Source of the DNA: JBGOUV01 sp041477815 | GTDB taxonomy: Bacteria; Acidobacteriota; Terriglobia; Bryobacterales; JACQDG01 | Assembly: GCA_041477815.1 (NCBI GenBank) | Contig: JBGOUV010000064.1 | Location: 1-21,349, forward strand | Length of the DNA: 21,349 nt | Reading direction: 5' to 3' | Part shown: piece after piece, positions 9,079 through 14,114 of the stretch | Numbering within the stretch: the first letter of the stretch is position 1 | How the letters are laid out: each line of letters begins with the position of its first letter | The notes under the pieces: generated by a model | Database searches by the model: none | Told to the model about the DNA's origin: nothing | The model's input: the letters and a program-made list of their open reading frames with translations, nothing else | Position numbers and translations under genes: made by a program

Positions 9079-10227
9079 TCAGTCGGCGGGCGTGAACTTC
9101 ACGCAGACCGGTGAACCTACTTCCAGCACCTGACCAGTGGGGGTGAGGCGGCCGGTCTTCTGGTCGATGCGGAAGACCACGATGTTGTCGGTGTTCTGGT
9201 TGGCCGCGAACAGGTAGGCGCCGGTGGGGTCAATGCCGAAGTTGCGGGGGACCTTGCCCTGGGTAGAAGTGTTTTCGACCAGGGTCAGGGTGCCTTTGGC
9301 CGGATCGATGGTGAACACGGCGATGCTGTCGTGGCCGCGGTTGGACCCGTAGAGGAACTTGCCGGACGGATGCACCTGCACCTCGGCCGTGCTGTTGTTG
9401 CCGCCGGAGAAGCCCGGGGGGAGGGTGGAGGTGGTCTGGATTTCCTTCAGGATGCCGGGCTTGGCGTCATAGGAAAACGCTGTCACCGTCGATTGCATCT
9501 CATTAATGACATAGGCGTAGCGGCCGGTGGGGTGGAAGAAAAAGTGACGGGGTCCGGCGCCGCCGTTGACCTTGGTAAAGGGCGGGCTGTTGGGCTCGAG
9601 CGACCCCTTGGCCGGATCGAAGCGGTAGACCAGGACCTCGTCCAGGCCGAGGTCGGCGGCGATGGCGAAGCGGTTGTCGGGCGACATGTTGATGGAGTGG
9701 GCGTGGGGCCCCTGCTGTCGCTTGGGATCGACGCCGGAGCCTTTGTGCTGGATCACGGAGGAGGCTTCGGCCAGGCTGCCGTCGGCTTTCAGGGGAAAGG
9801 CGGCGACGCTGCCGGTGTTGTAGTTGGCCACCAGGACGTTCTTGCCGCTGCGGTCGACGATCACGTAGCAGGGGCCGCCGCCGCCGGAGCCAACCTTGTT
9901 GAGGAAGGTGAGCTTGCCGGTCTTACGGTCGATGGAATAGGCGCTGACGACGCCCCCCTTCTCCTCACCGACGGCGTAGAGCAGGGGGCGCGTGGGATGC
10001 AGGTTCACAAAGGACGGATTGGAGGTCTCGGCCACCAGTCCGATGGGGGTGAGGGTTCCGCTGGAAGGCTGGAAGCGCCAGGCGTGGATCCCTTTGCTCT
10101 TGCCACGGGTGTAGGTGCCGACGTAGACGAGGTAATCGCCGGCGCCGCTCTTCTTTTGGGCGGGAAGGGCGGGGAGAAACAAGGATAGGGACAGGGCCAG
10201 TGGGAAAAGGCGTCGCGTGATGGTCAT
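9079..10227 (-). CDS. secreted lactonase family beta-propeller (6-phosphogluconolactonase-like)
   Basis: This 382-residue protein has a Sec-type signal (RRLFPLALSLSLFLPALPAQ). The rest is a seven-bladed propeller of the lactonase (YbhE/Pgl, PF10282) family. Evidence includes DYLVYVGTYT at the mature N-terminus, repeated xxxHPTRPLLYAVGE-type blade motifs, GPHAHSINMSP, AIAADLGLDEVLVYRFD, GAGPRHFFFHPTGRYAY and the closing KFTPAD. Cytoplasmic members hydrolyse 6-phosphogluconolactone. A secreted member probably acts on an unphosphorylated sugar lactone or has a structural role. The DNA glycosylase gene follows 5 bp downstream in the same orientation. Upstream, a G-rich tract and the end of the STGPRTPEGK-family gene leave only 4 bp, so any private promoter must lie inside that tract. 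Confidence 0.88.
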   Translation of the reverse strand: MTITRRLFPLALSLSLFLPALPAQKKSGAGDYLVYVGTYTRGKSKGIHAWRFQPSSGTLTPIGLVAETSNPSFVNLHPTRPLLYAVGEEKGGVVSAYSIDRKTGKLTFLNKVGSGGGGPCYVIVDRSGKNVLVANYNTGSVAAFPLKADGSLAEASSVIQHKGSGVDPKRQQGPHAHSINMSPDNRFAIAADLGLDEVLVYRFDPAKGSLEPNSPPFTKVNGGAGPRHFFFHPTGRYAYVINEMQSTVTAFSYDAKPGILKEIQTTSTLPPGFSGGNNSTAEVQVHPSGKFLYGSNRGHDSIAVFTIDPAKGTLTLVENTSTQGKVPRNFGIDPTGAYLFAANQNTDNIVVFRIDQKTGRLTPTGQVLEVGSPVCVKFTPAD

Positions 10228-10231
10228 GGCC

Positions 10232-10828
10232 TCATGATACTTCCATTTGGGTGGCGGGTGGTGGGTGGTGGGTGATGGGTGTGGGGTGGTGGAGGCTGGG
10301 TGTGGGGTGTTGGGGGAGGGGGAAGCGGGTTCGTTTTGTCAATTCGCGGATGGAGGTTAGCGAGGGGAGGGCGGCGGCGGGTTGGGGTTGGAGCTGGGCG
10401 CGGAGGGCGCGGTTGGTCTGGAGGGCGTGGAGCTCGCGGAGGCAACGGAAGTAAGAGCGCTCGAAGCGGGCGTGGTGGCGGGCGAAGCGGTTGAAGGCTT
10501 TTTCGCAGGAGTCGTCGGCGAGGCGGTCGTGGGGGCCTCGGGCCAGGTCGGCTTCGAGACGGTGGACGCGGCGGAGGTTCCAGGCGGCGTGGAGGAGTTG
10601 GCCGAAGAAGTCCTGCTCTAGGGCGCCTTGGGGTTGGAGCTCGGCTTGGAGGTCACCTTGGAGGAGGCGGAATTCCTCGCTCTCGTCGGCGCGGATGACC
10701 AGGTCGCGGGCGTTTAGGCCGTGTTTGAGGGCGTTTTGGGAGGATCGGGCCTTGCCTTCGGGGGTGCGGGGTCCGGTGGAAAGCTGGGCGTTGCTGGTGT
10801 TGGCTGCTTGCTGGGATGCGGATAACAT
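10232..10828 (-). CDS. STGPRTPEGK-family protein of unknown function
   Basis: This is a 198-residue protein. I chose the ATG at 10828 because AGGAG lies 6 bp upstream of it; an in-frame extension to 10903 would run through the palindromic repeat. Residues 17-38 contain STGPRTPEGKARSS and QNALKHGL, a motif I know from a multi-copy family in Acidobacteria. No function is known to me. Residues 50-145 are charged and probably helical, with many Arg, Glu and Leu. The region after about 168 is low-complexity Pro/His/Thr (HPTPSLHHPTPITHHPPP) and is encoded by the G-rich tandem tract, so the tract may have grown into the gene and moved its stop. The basic N-terminal motif could contact nucleic acid (inference). 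The multi-copy habit and flanking repeat suggest a repeat-associated gene, but there is no transposase signature. Confidence 0.65.
   Translation of the reverse strand: MLSASQQAANTSNAQLSTGPRTPEGKARSSQNALKHGLNARDLVIRADESEEFRLLQGDLQAELQPQGALEQDFFGQLLHAAWNLRRVHRLEADLARGPHDRLADDSCEKAFNRFARHHARFERSYFRCLRELHALQTNRALRAQLQPQPAAALPSLTSIRELTKRTRFPLPQHPTPSLHHPTPITHHPPPATQMEVS
10249..10322 (+). repeat. G-rich degenerate tandem tract with G-quadruplex potential
   Basis: This 74-base stretch has only two cytosines on the plus strand and many runs of three to five G. It is built from variants of GGGTGGT and GGGTGAT. Four or more G-runs with loops of one to four bases repeat throughout, which fits the usual G-quadruplex rule on the plus strand. 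It encodes the Pro/His/Thr-rich tail of the STGPRTPEGK-family protein on the minus strand and ends about 20 bp before the lactonase start. Confidence 0.8.
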
Positions 10829-10834
10829 GGGACA

Positions 10835-10839
10835 CTCCT
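10835..10839 (-). promoter_or_regulatory. ribosome binding site AGGAG deciding the start at 10828
   Basis: On the minus strand AGGAG is followed by six bases and then ATG at 10828. This favours the shorter, 198-residue form of the STGPRTPEGK-family protein over a longer reading through the palindromic repeat. Confidence 0.7.
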
Positions 10840-10855
10840 GGGAGCAAAAAGAAAT

Positions 10856-10880
10856 GGACAGGCCGGAGGCCTGTCCTACC
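10856..10880. repeat. palindromic repeat, 9-bp arms around GGA, plus TACC
   Basis: GGACAGGCC and GGCCTGTCC form a perfect 9-bp inverted repeat around a GGA loop, followed by TACC. It lies 28 bp upstream of the STGPRTPEGK-family start, in what would be its 5' leader. A diverged copy with 21 of 25 matching bases lies at 8202-8226. There is no run of T, so it does not look like an intrinsic terminator. It resembles a REP-type dispersed element. Confidence 0.75.
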
Positions 10881-11065
10881 TTCAGTATACAGGAGGGAAC
10901 CAAGAGGTAGAGAGGGTGGGACGGTTAGGATGTTGGAAACAGGGGAGATATCTTCTCGGAAATCGCGGGACCGTTATCCGGCCAATCGTCGAAGGTGCGT
11001 ATTATCAACGGCCCGGTGGGGGGGCGGCAGAATCACTGGTCAGCCAGCGCTCTTGGCTTCTGTGC

Positions 11066-11848
11066 TCATGGCTGTGGGCCGGTAGTCTGTTGTAATCTCA
11101 GCCGGTCAACGATGCGCAGAAGCTGGCTGGCGAACATGATGACTTCAGCCGCTTCCTCGGGTTCGGTCGGAACGTGGCGGTGTCCAGTGGAATTCCTGTA
11201 CAAGCCGAAGGCGCCGGTGAAGAGATGCCCCATTGCCTCCTGCTCTCCACTCGGGAGCTGCGCGTCCGTGAGTGGGCCAGCAGGTTGGTTGTTCTTTGCC
11301 GTGGCGAAGGCGGCCCGCATTAGTTTGGTGCCTACAAGATCGTGTGGAATCTGTCCCGCATGCCTCACGGCGACCTCGACCTCCTTGAATGCCTGAAAAA
11401 TGGCCGTGTCGTAGTCGCCGCGCAGAAAAGCCGGATAAACCTTGGTCGCGAGGAGAGGGTGAAGGTGAGCCTTAGGAAGAAGATTAGCTTTCCGATAGGC
11501 CTCAAAGTCTTCCCGCGATTTCAACCGCTGCCCGCGGCGGGAGATCAAAAACTGTCCGATTGATGCCGCGTTTCTTACTAAGAAGCCCTCGCTCTGAAGC
11601 CACGTCCAGGCCTCCATCAGCGCCTGGTTAACCTCCGGCTGTCGGTCTCCGTACTCAGGCCTAGTCTGTGAGCTAGTGGGGTTCAGTGAATTAAAGAAAT
11701 TCTGTTGGCTAATGCCGCCGTACTGGTAGACGGGGTTGACACCCTCACAGCTGCTCAAGTGCAGGAGTAGTATCCCGGCCAGCTCCTCAACCTCAAGTGC
11801 GAGAATGTCGGCGGCATTCGGAACGAAGGACGAGAGAGAGCGGTACAT
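11066..11848 (-). CDS. Ymh family (TIGR02391) HEPN-type protein, putative RNase toxin
   Basis: This is a 260-residue protein. The C-terminal half matches the Ymh family (TIGR02391/PF09509): YDTAIFQAFKEVEVAVR at 146-162, DLVGTKLMRAAF at 170-181, GEQEAMGHLFTGAFGLYRN at 201-219 and an EEAAEVIMFASQLLRIVDRL tail. Arg218-Asn-Ser-Thr-Gly-His223 is a clear Rx4H motif with a polar residue after the arginine, the signature of catalytic HEPN ribonucleases. The N-terminal 130 residues look helical and are less conserved, perhaps a sensor or partner-binding part. The start lies 3 bp after a small RHH-like ORF, suggesting an antitoxin-toxin operon (inference). Base composition looks more AT-rich than in neighbouring genes, and rare-looking codons occur around 11690-11700, as expected for a transferred module. 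Confidence 0.8.
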   Translation of the reverse strand: MYRSLSSFVPNAADILALEVEELAGILLLHLSSCEGVNPVYQYGGISQQNFFNSLNPTSSQTRPEYGDRQPEVNQALMEAWTWLQSEGFLVRNAASIGQFLISRRGQRLKSREDFEAYRKANLLPKAHLHPLLATKVYPAFLRGDYDTAIFQAFKEVEVAVRHAGQIPHDLVGTKLMRAAFATAKNNQPAGPLTDAQLPSGEQEAMGHLFTGAFGLYRNSTGHRHVPTEPEEAAEVIMFASQLLRIVDRLRLQQTTGPQP

Positions 11849-11851
11849 GGC

Positions 11852-12073
11852 TCAGCCCGTGGGAGTTGAACGAACGCTTGCAGTTACCCACGCCCCTATC
11901 AAATCGAGCAGTTCGCCCACAGCGGCGACGCCGCCCTGGTATATGGCCGTCCTCTGGTTGTGAATGCCTCGCGGCGTGTGCTGCAAATCGTTGGCGAGGG
12001 AGCGGCCAGTGTCGACGGACAGTTGCCTGAGGGCCTGGGCTTGTTCTTCCGTGAGTTGAATCTGGATTCGCAC
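11852..12073 (-). CDS. small ribbon-helix-helix-like ORF, candidate antitoxin
   Basis: This is a 73-residue ORF with a GTG start. Residues 1-28 (RIQIQLTEEQAQALRQLSVD, then TGRSLAN) have the beta-strand, TEEQ and helix pattern of CopG/Arc-type ribbon-helix-helix antitoxins. From residue 29 the sequence no longer looks like the expected second helix, so the gene may have suffered a frameshift or may have a diverged toxin-binding tail. The other forward frame reads STRREAFTTRGRPYTRA through part of this region before a stop. It ends 3 bp before the HEPN/Ymh gene, which supports a real two-gene operon. An 8-bp direct repeat lies just upstream of its start. No convincing ribosome site is visible. 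Confidence 0.5.
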   Translation of the reverse strand: MRIQIQLTEEQAQALRQLSVDTGRSLANDLQHTPRGIHNQRTAIYQGGVAAVGELLDLIGAWVTASVRSTPTG

Positions 12074-12076
12074 GAT

Positions 12077-12099
12077 TGATTACACGACCTATGATTACA
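12077..12099. promoter_or_regulatory. direct repeat TGATTACA x2, candidate operator
   Basis: TGATTACA occurs at 12077-12084 and again at 12092-12099, 15 bp apart, just upstream of the RHH-like ORF that reads on the minus strand. RHH antitoxins commonly bind short direct or inverted repeats near their own promoter. This AT-rich patch stands out in GC-rich surroundings. Binding is inferred. Confidence 0.45.
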
Positions 12100-12118
12100 T
12101 CATTATGACTCCATGCCC

Positions 12119-12499
12119 TTACCAAATGGCCCTGGGGTAGTTCTCCCGGATCTTGCTGTCCGATGTGAGCAGCGGCGCATACCCATTGGACTTGGCCTGC
12201 GCGACGATCACGCGGTCGAAAGGGTCCCGGGTCCAGGTCTCAAAAAGCGCCGTCTGCACGACGGCGGCGAAAGACTGGTCGCAGAGCTTCAACCCCATCT
12301 GCGCTTGCAGTTGGTGCAGGAGCGCTTGCGGCGCCTGGAGGATCCTCTTGATTTCGTAGAGGTACTCCAACTCCAGCAGGACCATCGGCGAAAGCAGCAC
12401 GTCCGATTCTTCCAGTGCGGCGACGGCGGGGGGAGTTAGCTTGTCCAACTGCTTTTGGCAGAGCCAGACCATCACTTGCGTGTCCAGGTAGCAGGTCAC
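12119..12499 (-). CDS. vapC: VapC-type PIN domain ribonuclease toxin
   Basis: This is a 126-residue PIN toxin, a Mg-dependent endoribonuclease that typically cuts tRNA or rRNA. The four acidic residues are visible: Asp6 in CYLDTQVMVW, Glu43 in SPMVLLELEYL, Asp92 or Asp95 in TRDPFDRVIVAQA, and Asp114 in LTSDSKI. I chose the GTG at 12499 because it overlaps the antitoxin stop as GTGA and places the first aspartate where VapC proteins have it. An in-frame GTG at 12523 would add eight residues. The antitoxin gene directly upstream completes a standard toxin-antitoxin pair. The toxin appears intact. Confidence 0.88.
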   Translation of the reverse strand: MTCYLDTQVMVWLCQKQLDKLTPPAVAALEESDVLLSPMVLLELEYLYEIKRILQAPQALLHQLQAQMGLKLCDQSFAAVVQTALFETWTRDPFDRVIVAQAKSNGYAPLLTSDSKIRENYPRAIW

Positions 12500-12744
12500 A
12501 GCTCGGACCAGTCCTTTTCCCACTCAGATTCCATTTCTTTCAGCAAATCGCGGCTGACCTGCCCCCAATCCGCGCCCGAGGCAACCACCGGCTGGCCGGT
12601 TAGCTTGGCCAGCTTGGACGGTTTGGTTTCGGGCACCACGTGGAACAAGACCCCCTTGTAAACGAACTCCACTGGTTCGCCGCGCATCGCTTGGTCTACC
12701 AGGCGGAACAAGTCTTGGCGCAACTTCGTGATCGTGACCCGCAC
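12496..12744 (-). CDS. Phd/YefM-like antitoxin of the VapC toxin
   Basis: This 82-residue protein has a GTG start. The N-terminal part, RVTITKLRQDLFRLVDQAMR followed by GEPVEFVYKGVLFHVVP, has the strand-helix-helix and beta-hairpin layout of Phd/YefM-type antitoxins, which bind DNA with this domain. The acidic, tryptophan-rich tail (ESEWEKDWSEL) would be the disordered toxin-neutralising segment. The stop overlaps the vapC start by 4 bp. A good promoter with an inverted repeat over its -35 region lies directly upstream, which fits autorepression. Assignment to Phd/YefM rather than another antitoxin class is by sequence pattern only. Confidence 0.8.
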   Translation of the reverse strand: MRVTITKLRQDLFRLVDQAMRGEPVEFVYKGVLFHVVPETKPSKLAKLTGQPVVASGADWGQVSRDLLKEMESEWEKDWSEL

Positions 12745-12751
12745 GTACAGA

Positions 12752-12780
12752 AGTATATCAAATTATGTACGTAATGTACA
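12752..12780 (-). promoter_or_regulatory. candidate promoter of the Phd-like/vapC operon
   Basis: On the minus strand TGTACA (complement of 12775-12780, 4/6 match to TTGACA) is separated by 17 bp from TATACT (complement of 12752-12757, 5/6 match to TATAAT). The -10 box ends 7 bp before the antitoxin GTG, so the leader would be very short or absent. Confidence 0.45.
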
Positions 12781-12781
12781 T
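12765..12781. promoter_or_regulatory. inverted repeat ATGTAC-N5-GTACAT, candidate operator
   Basis: This is a perfect 6-bp inverted repeat with spacer GTAAT. A further GTAC lies at 12745-12748. It covers the -35 region of the candidate antitoxin promoter and also the first codons assigned to the divergent glycosyltransferase. Toxin-antitoxin operons are usually repressed by the antitoxin at such a site (established); binding here is inferred. Confidence 0.5.
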
Positions 12782-14114
12782 CAAGACGCTTCCCCCGGGA
12801 CCACTGGCCACTGTACACTGGGACTTGATTTCCGTCGTGATCCCCGTCAAAGACGGCGAGCGGGAGTTGGGTCGATGTCTCGAAGCGCTCCGCCGATCGC
12901 AGCACCAGGACTATGAATGCATCGTGGTGGACGATGGCTCCTCCGACCGGTCGGCGGAGGTGGCAGAGAGATACGGGGCACGAGTGATCCGATGCCGGCC
13001 CAGCGTGGGGCCGGCGGCGGCCCGGAACCGGGGGGCGCGGGAAGCGCAAGGCGACATTCTGTTCTTCATCGATGCCGACGTCTGCGTGAGCCCCGACTCG
13101 GTCGGCCGCGTGGCCGAAAACTTCGCCACCGACCCCCAGCTTGACGCCGTCATCGGCTCCTACGACGACAGCCCCGAGGCCGCCGACTTCCTGTCCCAGT
13201 ACAAGAACCTGATGCACTCTTTCGTGCACCAGTCGGCGCAGGAGAGCGCCTCCACTTTCTGGAGCGGCTGCGGGGCTATGCGCCGGGCCGTGTTCGAGCA
13301 GTACAGCGGCTTCAGCGAGGACTACAAGCGCCCGGCCATCGAGGACATCGAGCTCGGCTATCGCCTGACTGCCGGCGGCCGGAAGATCCTGCTCGACAAG
13401 GGCCTGCTGGTCAAGCACCTCAAGGCCTGGAGCTTCTGGCGGCTGCTCAAGACCGACATCCTGGATCGCGGCATCCCCTGGACTGAGCTCATCCTGCGCG
13501 ATGCCAACATGCCCAACGATCTGAACGTACAGATCTCGCAGCGGATCAGCGTGGCGCTGGTGTACGTGCTGCTGCTGGCCGTGGCCGGCATGGCCGTTCA
13601 TTTTCGGGGCTTGTTCCTGGTGCCGGTGCTGTTGTTGCTGCTGCTGCTGCTTTCGGCCTACTGGTTTCACGACTGGCACCTGGCGAAGAACCGGGTCCGG
13701 CTGCTGGTGCCCATCGCCGTCACTGTCGGGGGGTCCATCTGGCTGGCCTGGCAGCACCACATGTTGTCGCTGATCCCGCCCCTGTTTGTCACCCTGGCCC
13801 TGATCTTTCTGCAACATCGTTTCTTGCGAGGATCGGTTACCTGGCGAATCTACTCGGTTGTGACCGGACTGTGTCTGGCTGGGACCATAGGGTTCATCCT
13901 CAGCTTCATGCCCAACCACCCCATGGTGGTTCTGCCGTTCGTGGTGCTGCTGCTGGTGCTGTTCATCAACTCCCAGTTCTATGTGTTCCTGCGAGGACGG
14001 AAGAGCTTTCTGTTCGCCCTCACCGCCATACCGTTCCACCTGCTCTACCACTTCTACAACGGGATCTCATTCTGCGCCGGCACGATCCTCTACTGGGTGC
14101 GGCGGCGCAAATGA
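12765..14114 (+). CDS. membrane-associated family 2 glycosyltransferase
   Basis: The protein is 449 residues from the first ATG. The GT-A catalytic domain starts at LISVVIPVKDGE (21-32). It shows VVDDGSSD at 54-61, the metal-binding DAD at 103-105 in FFIDADVCV, GCGAMRRAVF at 168-177 and the ED pair at 193-194 in AIEDIELGYRL. From about 260 the rest is strongly hydrophobic, with roughly six to seven membrane segments, more than the one or two usual for this kind of GT2. It transfers a sugar from a nucleotide or lipid donor during polysaccharide assembly. The first ATGs at 12765 and 12774 lie inside an operator-like inverted repeat and have no ribosome site. A TTG at 12825 giving MISVVIPVKDGE is a serious alternative. 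The stop overlaps the flippase start as ATGA. Confidence 0.85.
   Translation: MYVMYIKTLPPGPLATVHWDLISVVIPVKDGERELGRCLEALRRSQHQDYECIVVDDGSSDRSAEVAERYGARVIRCRPSVGPAAARNRGAREAQGDILFFIDADVCVSPDSVGRVAENFATDPQLDAVIGSYDDSPEAADFLSQYKNLMHSFVHQSAQESASTFWSGCGAMRRAVFEQYSGFSEDYKRPAIEDIELGYRLTAGGRKILLDKGLLVKHLKAWSFWRLLKTDILDRGIPWTELILRDANMPNDLNVQISQRISVALVYVLLLAVAGMAVHFRGLFLVPVLLLLLLLLSAYWFHDWHLAKNRVRLLVPIAVTVGGSIWLAWQHHMLSLIPPLFVTLALIFLQHRFLRGSVTWRIYSVVTGLCLAGTIGFILSFMPNHPMVVLPFVVLLLVLFINSQFYVFLRGRKSFLFALTAIPFHLLYHFYNGISFCAGTILYWVRRRK

Larger units (their letters stand above)
10829..11065. other. intergenic region between two minus-strand genes
   Basis: This region of about 237 bp lies downstream of the HEPN/Ymh gene and upstream of the STGPRTPEGK-family gene. 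It holds the ribosome site and palindrome listed separately. A TATACT hexamer on the minus strand at 10884-10889 could be a -10 box for the downstream gene, but I see no matching -35. Nothing else was recognised: no tRNA, no clear terminator and no coding remnant. Confidence 0.5.

Noticed and set aside
10829..11065. tRNA, small RNA or riboswitch in the intergenic region
   Set aside because: No cloverleaf, no strong stem other than the palindromic repeat and no known riboswitch core were seen.
11066..12744. Prophage or integrative element boundary around the toxin islet
   Set aside because: No integrase, transposase, tRNA or flanking direct repeats of adequate length are visible, so only an accessory islet is claimed.
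13627..13650. CTG/TTG trinucleotide run
   Set aside because: It encodes a poly-leucine membrane segment in the GT2, so it is explained by the protein.
12696..14051. Minus-strand open frame of 451 codons, rich in Gln, His and Gly
   Set aside because: It is antisense to the GT2 gene, has no recognisable domain and shows the composition expected from reading GC-rich DNA backwards. The GT2 on the other strand is unambiguous.
13871..14110. Longer N-terminus for the flippase
   Set aside because: The added residues come from another frame of the GT2 gene and carry no conserved pattern. The ATGA overlap at 14111 gives a proper flippase start.
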